This document shows, piece after piece, positions 55,140 through 63,890 of a stretch of DNA of 64,000 nucleotides; positions within the stretch are counted from its first letter, which is position 1, and the number at the start of each line of letters is the position of its first letter. This stretch comes from Telluria sp042683405. Its GTDB lineage: Bacteria; Pseudomonadota; Gammaproteobacteria; Burkholderiales; Burkholderiaceae_D. The notes under the pieces were generated by a model, which was not told the DNA's origin, did not search any database, and saw only the letters and a program-made list of their open reading frames with translations. The translations under genes and the position numbers were made by a program. Location: contig NZ_JBHUJS010000010.1 in NCBI RefSeq assembly GCF_042683405.1, forward strand, positions 222,642 to 286,641. The letters are read 5' to 3'.

Positions 55140-56507
55140 ATGATCGACTCGCTGAAGCACCTGCCCACATCCACTGCATCCCATGCGGACCTGGCCGGCA
55201 ACTTTACCGACCTGGCCCCGCCACTGACGGCACGCCAGGCCGCGATCGAAAGCGCGCGCTGCCTCTACTGCTACGACGCGCCCTGCATGCGGATCTGCCC
55301 CACCGAGATCGACGTCGCCAGCTTCATCCGCAATATCCATGACGGTAATGTCAACGGCGCCGCGGTCGGCATCCTCAAGCAGAACATTTTCGGCGGCGCC
55401 TGCGCGCGCGTGTGCCCGACCGAGATCCTGTGCGAGAGCGCCTGCGTGCGCAACCACGACGCCGAAGGGCAGCCGGTCAGGATCGGACTGCTGCAGCGCT
55501 ATGCGCTCGATCACGCCACGCTCGCAGAGCATCCGTTCACGCGGGCGCCCGCGAACGGCAGGCGCGTCGCGGTGGTGGGCGCCGGTCCCGCGGGGCTTTC
55601 GTGTGCGCACCGGCTGGCCATGCTGGGCTACGAGGTGGTCGTGTACGAGGCGCGCGACAAGTCCGGCGGGCTGAACGAGTACGGCATCGCCAAATACAAG
55701 CTCACCGATAACTTCGCGCAGCGCGAGGTCGATTTCATTCTGTCCCTTGGCGGTATCGAAGTGCAGCACGGCCGCGTGTTGGGCGACAACCTGCACCTGG
55801 CCGACCTGCACGCGCAGTTCGACGCCGTGTTCCTCGGGATCGGCCTGTCCGCCAGCCGCCAGCTGGGGCTGACCGGCGAGGATGCGCCGGGACTGGCCGC
55901 CGCGGTCGAATACATCGCCGCGCTGCGCCAGGCCGATGACCTGGCGTCGCTGCCGGTGCCGCGCCGCGCCATCGTGATCGGCGCGGGCAATACCGCCATC
56001 GACATGGCCGTGCAGCTGCGCCGACTCGGCGCGGAGGAGGTCACGCTCGTGTACCGGCGCGGCTACGAATCCATGAGCGCCACGCTGCACGAGCAGGAGA
56101 TCGCAAAAGAGAACCAGGTGCGCATGCTGGTGTGGGCCGCGCCGAACGAGGTGCTGCTCGATGCGGCAGGCCGCGTGCGCGGGATGCGCTTCGAGCGCAC
56201 CCGGCAGCTCGACAATCTGGTCGCAGGCACCGGTGAATTCGTCGAGATCGCCGCCGACGCCGTGTTCAAGGCGATCGGCCAGAGGATGGATCCGGCCAGC
56301 CTGTCCGACCCGATGGCGCGCGAGCTCGAGAACCGCGGCGACAGGATCAACGTGGACGCGTTCTACCGCACGTCCGTGCCCGGCATCTATGCGGGCGGCG
56401 ACTGCATCGCGCAGGGACAGGACCTCACCGTGCAGGCCGTCCAGCAGGGCAAGCTTGCCGCGCTCGCGATCCACCACGACATCGAATCGAAACTGGAGGC
56501 TGCATAA
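55140..56507 (+). CDS. preT: NAD-dependent dihydropyrimidine dehydrogenase subunit PreT
   Basis: The 455-residue subunit moves electrons between NADH and the PreA catalytic subunit, which reduces uracil or thymine. It starts MIDSLKHLPTSTASHADLAG with AGGAAGG upstream. The N-terminal part has Fe-S Cys sets CLYCYDAPCMRICP and CARVCPTEILCESAC; FAD binding is VVGAGPAGLSCAHRLAMLG, and NAD binding IVIGAGNTAIDMAVQLRRLG. Length and order match PreT. The preA start is one base after its stop. Confidence 0.96.
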   Translation: MIDSLKHLPTSTASHADLAGNFTDLAPPLTARQAAIESARCLYCYDAPCMRICPTEIDVASFIRNIHDGNVNGAAVGILKQNIFGGACARVCPTEILCESACVRNHDAEGQPVRIGLLQRYALDHATLAEHPFTRAPANGRRVAVVGAGPAGLSCAHRLAMLGYEVVVYEARDKSGGLNEYGIAKYKLTDNFAQREVDFILSLGGIEVQHGRVLGDNLHLADLHAQFDAVFLGIGLSASRQLGLTGEDAPGLAAAVEYIAALRQADDLASLPVPRRAIVIGAGNTAIDMAVQLRRLGAEEVTLVYRRGYESMSATLHEQEIAKENQVRMLVWAAPNEVLLDAAGRVRGMRFERTRQLDNLVAGTGEFVEIAADAVFKAIGQRMDPASLSDPMARELENRGDRINVDAFYRTSVPGIYAGGDCIAQGQDLTVQAVQQGKLAALAIHHDIESKLEAA

Positions 56508-56508
56508 C

Positions 56509-57810
56509 ATGGCTGACCTGAGCATCGACTTTTGCGGCATCAAGTCTCCGAACCCGTTCTGGCTGGCGTCCGCGCCGCCAACCGACAAGGCCTACAACGT
56601 GGTGCGCGCCTTCGAGGCGGGATGGGGCGGCGTGGTATGGAAAACGCTGGGCGAGGATCCGCCGGCCGTCAACGTATCGTCGCGCTACTCCGCGCATTAC
56701 GGCAAGAACCGCGAGGTCCTCGGCTTCAACAACATCGAACTGATCACCGACCGCAGCCTGCAAATCAACCTCGACGAGATCACCCAGGTCAAGAAGGACT
56801 GGCCCGACCGCGCGCTGATCGTCTCGCTGATGCTGCCGTGCGAAGAGCACCAGTGGGCCGGCATCCTTCCGCTGATCGAAGCGACGGGGGCGGACGGCAT
56901 CGAACTGAATTTCGGCTGCCCGCACGGCATGCCCGAGCGCGGCATGGGCGCGGCCGTCGGCCAGGTGCCGGAATATGTCGAAATGGTGACGCGCTGGTGC
57001 AAGACGCACACGCGCCTGCCGGTCATCGTCAAGCTCACCCCGAACATTACCGACGTGCGCATGCCCGCGCGCGCGGCGATGGCGGGCGGCGCGGACGCGG
57101 TCTCCCTGATCAACACGATCAACTCGATCACCCACCTGGACCTGGACCGCATGGTCGCGTTCCCCGCGGTGGGCAACGCCAGCACGCACGGCGGCTACTG
57201 CGGCTCCGCCGTCAAGCCGATCGCGCTCAACATGGTCGCCGAGATCGCGCGCGATCCGCTCACCGCGCGGCTGCCAATCTCCGGCATCGGCGGCATCTCG
57301 AACTGGCGCGATGCCGCCGAGTTCATCGCGCTGGGCGCAGGTTCGGTGCAGGTCTGCACCGCCGCGATGCTGCACGGCTTCCGCATCGTCGAAGAGATGA
57401 AGGACGGCCTGTCGCGCTGGATGGACGAGCAGGGCTACCGCAGCATCGCCGACTTCACCCGCAAGGCGGTGCCGAACACCACGGACTGGAAATACCTGGA
57501 CATGAACTACCAGGTGATCGCCCACATCGACCAGGACAAGTGCATCAAGTGCGGGAAATGCTTCATCGCCTGCGAGGACACTTCGCACCAGGCGATTGCC
57601 AAGCTCGATGCGGCAGGCGTGCGCACATACAGCGTGATCGATGCCGAGTGCGTGGGCTGCAACCTGTGCGAGATCACCTGCCCGGTCGAGAACTGCATCA
57701 CGATGGTGCCGCAGCAGACCGGCAAGCCATACATGAACTGGCTGCAGGACCCGCGCAATCCGCGCGCCGAGGCACGTTTGACCGGGACCGAAGCCGCCGA
57801 TACACTCTGA
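56509..57810 (+). CDS. preA: NAD-dependent dihydropyrimidine dehydrogenase subunit PreA
   Basis: The 433-residue catalytic subunit reduces uracil and thymine to the dihydro forms. It is a dihydroorotate dehydrogenase-like FMN barrel (MADLSIDFCGIKSPNPFWLA, IELNFGCPHGMPERGMGAAV with the active Cys region, VSGIGGISNW-like ISGIGGISNWRDAAEFIALG). A C-terminal 2x[4Fe-4S] ferredoxin domain has CIKCGKCFIACEDTSHQ and CVGCNLCEITCPVENC. It is placed between preT and the transporter gene. Confidence 0.97.
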   Translation: MADLSIDFCGIKSPNPFWLASAPPTDKAYNVVRAFEAGWGGVVWKTLGEDPPAVNVSSRYSAHYGKNREVLGFNNIELITDRSLQINLDEITQVKKDWPDRALIVSLMLPCEEHQWAGILPLIEATGADGIELNFGCPHGMPERGMGAAVGQVPEYVEMVTRWCKTHTRLPVIVKLTPNITDVRMPARAAMAGGADAVSLINTINSITHLDLDRMVAFPAVGNASTHGGYCGSAVKPIALNMVAEIARDPLTARLPISGIGGISNWRDAAEFIALGAGSVQVCTAAMLHGFRIVEEMKDGLSRWMDEQGYRSIADFTRKAVPNTTDWKYLDMNYQVIAHIDQDKCIKCGKCFIACEDTSHQAIAKLDAAGVRTYSVIDAECVGCNLCEITCPVENCITMVPQQTGKPYMNWLQDPRNPRAEARLTGTEAADTL

Positions 57811-57838
57811 CAGCCTTCACCCCGAACGGAGACAGCAC

Positions 57839-59323
57839 GTGAACAATGACTTGTCTGGCAGCTCGCAGTTGTGGAACGAGGACCTTGCGCCGACGACGGC
57901 GGCGCAGAGGACGTGGCGGTGGTACCATTTTGCCGCGCTCTGGATCGGGATGGTGATGTGCATCCCGGCGTACACCCTGTCGGCCAGCCTGATCGAGGCG
58001 GGGATGTCGGCGGAGCAGGCCGTGTGGACCGTCTTCCTGGCGAACGCCATCGTGCTGTTGCCGATGCTCGCCATCGGCCATGCCGGCACCAAGTACGGCA
58101 TCCCTTATGCGGTGCTGGCCCGCGCATCGTTCGGCACCTCCGGCGCCAGGCTGCCCGCGCTGCTGCGCGCGATCGTCGCCTGCGGCTGGTACGGCATCCA
58201 GACCTGGTTCGGCGGCAGCATGATCTACACGCTGCTGGGGGTGATGACGGGCGCGCCGATTGGCGGCGAGCCGATTGGCTGGCTGGGCATCAACGGCGCG
58301 CAGTTCCTGTGCTTCCTCGCGTTCTGGGCGATACAGTTCTACTTCGTCGTGCACGGCATCGACTCGATCCGCAGGCTGGAGACGTACACCGCGCCCGCGA
58401 AAATCGTCATCTGCTTCGTCCTGCTCTGGTGGGTGTACGAAAAGGCGGGCGGCTTCGGCACGTTGTGGTCGCAACCGTCGCAGTTCGCACCGGGCGGCGC
58501 CAAGGCCGGACAGTTCTGGCAGACCTTTTGGCCTTCGCTGACCGCCATGGTCGGGTTCTGGGCCACGCTGGCGTTGAACATCCCCGACTTCACCCGTTTC
58601 GCCAAATCGCAGCGCGACCAGATTGTCGGCCAGAGTATCGGCCTGCCTGCGCCAATGGGACTGCTGGCCGCGATGGCGGTGATCGTCACCTCCGCCACCG
58701 TCGTCCTGTACGGCAAGGCGTTGTGGGACCCGGTCGACGTCGCAAGCCGCATGACCGGGGCCGCCGTGCTGATCGCGCTGATCGTGCTGCTGGTCGATAC
58801 CGTCAGCGTCAACCTTGCCGCCAACCTGGTGGGACCGGCGTACGACTTTTCCGCGCTGTCGCCGCGCCGCATCTCGTACCGGACCGGCGGCTACATCACG
58901 GCCGGCATCGCGCTCGCCATGATGCCGTGGAAAATCCTGGAAACCACGCACGGCTATGTGTTCACCTGGCTGATCGGCTACTCCGCGCTGCTCGGGCCGA
59001 TCGCCGGCATCCTGATCGTCGACTACTACCTGGTGCGCAAGACCGAACTGAATGTCGATGAACTGTATCGGGGCGACGGCGCGTATGCGTACCGCAACGG
59101 CTGGAACATGGCCGCCGTGATCGCGTTCGTGATCGGCGTCCTGCCCAACCTGCCGGGCTTCCTCAACGCCGCGTTCCCGGATGCCTTCCCCGGCGTCGAC
59201 AGCAGCTTCAAGACGATCTACACCTATGCCTGGTTCGTGGGCCTGATGCTGTCCGGCGTCACCTATGGCGTCATGATGAAGAACAAGGCGGTCCCGCAGG
59301 TGCGGGCCGCAACCCAGCACTGA
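57839..59323 (+). CDS. NCS1-family nucleobase:cation symporter (uracil/hydantoin/allantoin type)
   Basis: The 494-residue protein has about twelve membrane segments. It starts at GTG 57839 with CGGAG 8 bp upstream. NCS1 features include WIGMVMCIPAYTLSASLIEA, RASFGTSGARLPALLRAIVA, CGWYGIQTWFGG and NIPDFTRFAKSQRDQIVGQ. It most likely imports uracil, thymine or dihydropyrimidines; allantoin or hydantoin are other family cargoes. It lies between preA and dihydropyrimidinase in the operon. Confidence 0.93.
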   Translation: MNNDLSGSSQLWNEDLAPTTAAQRTWRWYHFAALWIGMVMCIPAYTLSASLIEAGMSAEQAVWTVFLANAIVLLPMLAIGHAGTKYGIPYAVLARASFGTSGARLPALLRAIVACGWYGIQTWFGGSMIYTLLGVMTGAPIGGEPIGWLGINGAQFLCFLAFWAIQFYFVVHGIDSIRRLETYTAPAKIVICFVLLWWVYEKAGGFGTLWSQPSQFAPGGAKAGQFWQTFWPSLTAMVGFWATLALNIPDFTRFAKSQRDQIVGQSIGLPAPMGLLAAMAVIVTSATVVLYGKALWDPVDVASRMTGAAVLIALIVLLVDTVSVNLAANLVGPAYDFSALSPRRISYRTGGYITAGIALAMMPWKILETTHGYVFTWLIGYSALLGPIAGILIVDYYLVRKTELNVDELYRGDGAYAYRNGWNMAAVIAFVIGVLPNLPGFLNAAFPDAFPGVDSSFKTIYTYAWFVGLMLSGVTYGVMMKNKAVPQVRAATQH

Positions 59324-59333
59324 GGAGACCTGC

Positions 59334-60728
59334 ATGCACATCCTGATCCGCGGCGGCACCGTCGTCAATGCCGACCGCGCCTTCCGCGCCGATGTCCTGT
59401 GCGAGGCCGACCGCATTGTCGCCATTGGCCCCGACGTGATCGCGCCACCGGGCGCGCAAGTGATCGACGCGGGCGGGCAGTACGTCATGCCTGGCGGGAT
59501 CGACACCCACACCCACATGCAGCTCCCGTTCATGGGCACCGTGACCGCCGACGACTTCTTCACCGGCACTGCCGCCGGCCTGGCGGGCGGCACCACCACC
59601 ATCATGGACTTCGTCATCCCGGACCCGAAGCAGTCGCTGATGGAGGCGTACCACACCTGGCGCGGCTGGGCGAAGAAGGCCGCCGGCGACTACACCTTCC
59701 ACGTCGCCGTCACGTGGTGGGACGACTCCGTGCATGCCGACATGGGCACCCTGGTGCGCGACCACGGCGTGAACAGCTTCAAGCACTTCATGGCGTACAA
59801 GAACGCCATCATGGCCGACGACGAGACGCTGGTGAAATCGTTCCGGCGCGCGCTGGAGCTGGGCGCGATCCCGACCGTGCACGCCGAGAACGGCGAGCTG
59901 GTATTCCAGCTGCAAAAGGAGCTGCTGGCGCGCGGCATCACTGGGCCCGAGGCGCATCCGATGTCGCGTCCGCCCGAGGTGGAAGCGGAAGCGGCCAACC
60001 GCGCGATCGCGATTGCCAACGTGCTGGGTACCCCGGTCTACATCGTCCATGTGTCCTGCGCCGAGGCGCTGGACGCGATTACGCGCGCCCGTGCGCGCGG
60101 CCAGCGCGTCTACGGCGAAGCGCTCGCCGGCCACCTGGTGATCGACGACAGCGTGTACCAGAGCGAGGACAAGGAATACGCGCGCGGCTTCGTGATGAGC
60201 CCACCGTTCCGCAGCAAGCACCACCAGGCCGCGCTGTGGCAGGGCCTCCAGGGCGGCAACCTGCACACCACCGCCACCGACCATTGCACCTTCTGCGCCG
60301 AACAGAAGGCGGCCGGCGCGGCCGACTTCACCAGGATCCCGAATGGCTGCGGCGGCGTCGAAGACCGCATGGCCTTCGTGTGGGACGCCGGCGTGAACAC
60401 GGGCCGCCTCACGCCCTCCGAGTTCGTGAAGGTCACCTCGACTAACGCCGCCCAGATTTTCAACATGTACCCGCGCAAGGGCGTGGTGGCCGTTGGCGCC
60501 GACGCGGACCTGGTGGTCTGGGACCCGGCCGCATCGCGCACCATCTCCGCGAAGACGCAGTTTGCGAAAGGCGGCTTCAATGTGTTCGAGGGACGCACGG
60601 TCAAAGGCATCAACACGCACACCATTGCCGCCGGCCGGCTCGTGTTCGCGAACGGCGACCTGCGCGCGGTGGAAGGCGCGGGTCGGCACATCGACCGTCC
60701 CGCGTTCCGGCCCACCGTCGCGGCGTAA
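59334..60728 (+). CDS. hydA: Dihydropyrimidinase
   Basis: The 464-residue amidohydrolase opens dihydrouracil to N-carbamoyl-beta-alanine. It has VMPGGIDTHTHMQLPFMGTV (HxH zinc ligands), FKHFMAYKNAIMADDETL with the carboxylated Lys, IVHVSCAEALDAI and TDHCTFCAEQK. The start ATG at 59334 has GAGGAG about 6 bp upstream. Allantoinase or hydantoinase are homologous alternatives, but the operon supports dihydropyrimidinase. Confidence 0.95.
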   Translation: MHILIRGGTVVNADRAFRADVLCEADRIVAIGPDVIAPPGAQVIDAGGQYVMPGGIDTHTHMQLPFMGTVTADDFFTGTAAGLAGGTTTIMDFVIPDPKQSLMEAYHTWRGWAKKAAGDYTFHVAVTWWDDSVHADMGTLVRDHGVNSFKHFMAYKNAIMADDETLVKSFRRALELGAIPTVHAENGELVFQLQKELLARGITGPEAHPMSRPPEVEAEAANRAIAIANVLGTPVYIVHVSCAEALDAITRARARGQRVYGEALAGHLVIDDSVYQSEDKEYARGFVMSPPFRSKHHQAALWQGLQGGNLHTTATDHCTFCAEQKAAGAADFTRIPNGCGGVEDRMAFVWDAGVNTGRLTPSEFVKVTSTNAAQIFNMYPRKGVVAVGADADLVVWDPAASRTISAKTQFAKGGFNVFEGRTVKGINTHTIAAGRLVFANGDLRAVEGAGRHIDRPAFRPTVAA

Positions 60729-60769
60729 GCGTCAATCACTTCAACCAGGTCCAAGCGCGGAGAACAACG

Positions 60770-62011
60770 ATGAACGAACTACGCATCAATGGCGAGCGGC
60801 TGTGGTCATCCCTGATGGAGCTGGCGCAGATCGGCGCCACGCCCAAGGGCGGCGTCAAGCGCCTGACCTTGACGGACCTGGACCGGCAGGGCCGCGACCT
60901 CGTGACAGGCTGGGCGCGCGAGGCGGGAATGAGTATCACCGTCGACCAGATCGGCAACGTGTTCATGCGGCGCGAAGGCAGCAACCCCTCGCTGCCGCCG
61001 GTGATGACCGGCAGCCACATCGACACCCAGCCGACCGGCGGAAAATTCGACGGCAACTACGGCGTCCTGGCCGGCATCGAAGTGGTGCGCACGCTGAACG
61101 ACCTCAGGATCCGGACCGAGGCGCCGATCGAGGTCGCGTTCTGGACCAACGAAGAGGGCTCGCGCTTCGTGCCGGTGATGATGGGCTCGGGCGTGTTCTG
61201 CGGCGCGTTCACGCTGGAGCACGCCTATTCCGCGAAGGACGTCGAGGGTAAGAGCGTGCGTGAAGAGCTCGAGCGCATCGGCTACCTGGGCGACCAGGTT
61301 CCGGGCCAGCACCCGATCGGCGCCTACTTCGAGACGCACATCGAACAGGGGCCGGTGCTGGAGGACGAAGGAAAGGTGATCGGCGTCGTGCCTGCGGTGA
61401 TGGGCCTGTCGTGGTACGACTGCACCGTGAGCGGCATGGAAGCGCATGCCGGGCCGACCCCGATGCACCTGCGCCGCGATGCGCTGCAGGTGGCGACGCG
61501 GATCATGCAGGAAGTGGTCGCGATCGCGAACCGCTACCCGCCGTATGGCCGTGGCACCGTGGGCATGGTGCAGGTGTTCCCGAACAGCCGCAACGTCATC
61601 CCCGGCCAGGTCAAATTCAGCATCGACCTGCGCAACGTGAACGACGAACTGCTGAACCGCATGCACGAGGACATGCTTGCGTTCATAGACAGGACGCGCG
61701 GCGAGAGCGGGCTGGGGATCGACATCGAGCGCGTCTCGTACTACCCGCCATGCCCGTTCCATCCGGACTGCGTGGACGCCGTGCGCAAGGCCACCGAAAA
61801 GCTGGGCTACTCGACGATGGATGTGGTGTCCGGGGCAGGGCACGACGCCATCTATGCGGCGCGCGTGGCGCCGGCCGGGATGATCTTCGTCCCGTGCAAG
61901 GACGGCATCAGCCACAACGAAATCGAGGACGCCAAGCCGGAGCACCTGGAGGCGGGGTGCAACGTGCTGCTGCACGCGATGCTGGAGCGCGCCAGGGTCG
62001 TCGCCGGATAG
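60770..62011 (+). CDS. N-carbamoyl-beta-alanine amidohydrolase (beta-ureidopropionase)
   Basis: The 413-residue M20-type Zn amidase removes the carbamoyl group from N-carbamoyl-beta-alanine to give beta-alanine, ammonia and CO2. It has MTGSHIDTQPTGGKFDGNYG, FWTNEEGSRFVPVMMGSG, ETHIEQGPVLEDEGK and SGAGHDAIYAARVAP, which are metal and substrate blocks of the hydantoinase/carbamoylase family. It ends the pyrimidine operon. Allantoate amidohydrolase is a close homologue, but that activity is already encoded by the opposite-strand fused gene. Confidence 0.92.
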   Translation: MNELRINGERLWSSLMELAQIGATPKGGVKRLTLTDLDRQGRDLVTGWAREAGMSITVDQIGNVFMRREGSNPSLPPVMTGSHIDTQPTGGKFDGNYGVLAGIEVVRTLNDLRIRTEAPIEVAFWTNEEGSRFVPVMMGSGVFCGAFTLEHAYSAKDVEGKSVREELERIGYLGDQVPGQHPIGAYFETHIEQGPVLEDEGKVIGVVPAVMGLSWYDCTVSGMEAHAGPTPMHLRRDALQVATRIMQEVVAIANRYPPYGRGTVGMVQVFPNSRNVIPGQVKFSIDLRNVNDELLNRMHEDMLAFIDRTRGESGLGIDIERVSYYPPCPFHPDCVDAVRKATEKLGYSTMDVVSGAGHDAIYAARVAPAGMIFVPCKDGISHNEIEDAKPEHLEAGCNVLLHAMLERARVVAG

Positions 62012-62020
62012 ACGCAGCAT

Positions 62021-62044
62021 GACCCCGGCCTTCGCCGGGATGAC
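62021..62044. repeat. Short palindromic repeat between convergent genes
   Basis: CCCGGC (62024-62029), CTTC and GCCGGG (62034-62039), inside GACCCCGGC and GCCGGGATGAC, form a hairpin in the 50-bp gap between the carbamoylase and the uraD-allC fusion. It belongs to the same general class as the 40297 and 55051 repeats and may end transcription from both sides. Confidence 0.55.
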
Positions 62045-62061
62045 GATGCGAGCGCGCCAGG

Positions 62062-63828
62062 TCAGGTGTTGGGCTGGAAGCTGCGGAAGAAATCGAGCAG
62101 CACGCGCGCCGCGATATCCGCATCGTCGGCCGTCATCGTTTCGAGCGGATTGTGGCTGATGCCGCCGTTGCCGCAGCGCGTGAACAGCATCGCCACATCG
62201 GTCAGCGCCGCCATTGCCATCGCATCGTGTCCGGCGCCGGACAGCAGGTCGAAACGCGGCAGGCCTGCGCGCTCGACCGCCTGGCCCAGCTGCTCCATCA
62301 GCCAGGGCGCGCACGGCGCCGCATCCGCCGCCACGATCTGCTGGATGGACGCATCGATCCCGCGCCGCGACGCGATCTCGCGGATCCCTTCGAGAATGTC
62401 GTTCACCGCTGCGGCGCGCACCGTATCGTCCGCGGCGCGGATATCGAGCGACAGCGAGCAGCGTCCCGGGATCACATTCACCGACCCGCCGGGCACCTGG
62501 AGCTGGCCGACCGTACCCACCAGCGACGGCTGGCCGCTGCAGCGGCGCTCCACCAGCAGCACGATTTCCGCCGCCGCCGCAGCAGCATCGCGGCGCATGG
62601 TCATCGGCGTCGTGCCGGCGTGGCTGGCGACGCCGGACAGCTCAACGAGGAAACGCGAACTGCCCGCGATCGCCGTCACCACGCCGAGCGCAAGGCCGCG
62701 TTCAAGCAGCACCGGCCCCTGCTCGATGTGCACCTCCACGAACGCCAGCACATCCTCCTTGCGGCGCGCGGCCTGCGGAATACGCGCCGGATCAAGCCCA
62801 TTGGCCGCGATCGCATCGCGCATCGTCACGCCGGCTGCATCCTGCTGATCCAGCAGCGCCATATCGAAGCGGCCCGTGACCGCATTACTGCCCAGGAAAG
62901 TGCTCTTGAAGCGCACGCCTTCCTCTTCCGCGAACGCCACCACCTCCACGTGGAAGGGCAGGCGCTCGCCGCGCTCGTTCAGGTGGCGGATCACCGCGAT
63001 GGGCAGCGCGATCCCGAGGCGGCCATCGTATTTTCCGCCCTTGCGCACCGTATCGTAGTGCGAGCCCGTGATGAGCGTCTTCGCCTGCGGGTCCGCGCTC
63101 GCGTAGCGGCCGACCACGTTGCCGGCATCTTCCGTGTGCACCGCCATCCCGGCATCCTGCATCCACTGCCCGATCTGCTGCGCCGTGCGGCGGTGCGCCG
63201 GCGTCATGTACGCGCAGGTCAACCCATCCTGCTCATCGCTCCACGCGCCGATCTCTTCGAGCTGGCGCATGAGGCGCGGCCCGAACTCCAGCTGCACGCC
63301 GAGCAGATCGTTCAGCCGCATCTCCGCGATCCGGTGCACCTGGCGCAGGCACTCCGCCATCTCATCCTGCGGGCGATTGCGCAAGCGCCGCGTAAAGGTC
63401 GCGATCACCTCCGCGCGCGTCAGCCCCTCGCCGGTCGGCCCCTTCACCGCCAGGATGAACGGAAACCCGAACTTCGCGTTGTACTCCGCGTTCAGGCGCT
63501 GCAGCGTCGCGAACTCCTCCGGGCTGCACCGGTTCAGTCCCGACTTCGCCTGCTCGCCGGTCGACTCCTGGGTCAGCTCACCCGCGATTGCCGCGCGTCC
63601 GGCCAGCTCCGGGTGCGCCCTGAGCAGCCCGAGCTGCTCCCCGGCCGACGCCTGCGCAACGACCTCCTGCAGCGCCAGCTTCAGCGCCGCCAGCGTCGCG
63701 AACGGCCGCGCGGCTGCTGCCCGCTCCGGTATCCACGGCGAATGCTCATAAATTCCGCCGAGGCGTTCAACGAACGCGCCCGCCTCGATCTGGTTCAGCT
63801 CGGTTAAAGTAGTCATAGCGCAAATCAT
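62062..63828 (-). CDS. Fused OHCU decarboxylase and allantoate amidohydrolase
   Basis: The protein (588 residues from ATG 63828, which has GGGAG 4 bp upstream; ATG 63816 gives MTTLTELNQIEAGAF and 584 residues) joins two purine enzymes. Residues about 12-170 are OHCU decarboxylase UraD, with LLRAHPELAGRAAIAGELTQ (His) and EYNAKFGFPFILAVKG (Glu). Residues about 185-585 are an M20 allantoate amidohydrolase (AllC): TLITGSHYDTVRKGGKYDGR, AFAEEEGVRFKSTFLGS, VEVHIEQGPVLLERG and SGAGHDAMAMAALTDVAMLF. UraD works just before and AllC just after PuuE allantoinase, so the fusion brackets the step encoded at 7710. It converges on the pyrimidine operon. Confidence 0.92.
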   Translation of the reverse strand: MICAMTTLTELNQIEAGAFVERLGGIYEHSPWIPERAAAARPFATLAALKLALQEVVAQASAGEQLGLLRAHPELAGRAAIAGELTQESTGEQAKSGLNRCSPEEFATLQRLNAEYNAKFGFPFILAVKGPTGEGLTRAEVIATFTRRLRNRPQDEMAECLRQVHRIAEMRLNDLLGVQLEFGPRLMRQLEEIGAWSDEQDGLTCAYMTPAHRRTAQQIGQWMQDAGMAVHTEDAGNVVGRYASADPQAKTLITGSHYDTVRKGGKYDGRLGIALPIAVIRHLNERGERLPFHVEVVAFAEEEGVRFKSTFLGSNAVTGRFDMALLDQQDAAGVTMRDAIAANGLDPARIPQAARRKEDVLAFVEVHIEQGPVLLERGLALGVVTAIAGSSRFLVELSGVASHAGTTPMTMRRDAAAAAAEIVLLVERRCSGQPSLVGTVGQLQVPGGSVNVIPGRCSLSLDIRAADDTVRAAAVNDILEGIREIASRRGIDASIQQIVAADAAPCAPWLMEQLGQAVERAGLPRFDLLSGAGHDAMAMAALTDVAMLFTRCGNGGISHNPLETMTADDADIAARVLLDFFRSFQPNT

Positions 63829-63890
63829 ATATCTCCCACGTCGGCCGCATATAAGCCCCCGCATATACCTGATCTACTTCAAACCCGGGG

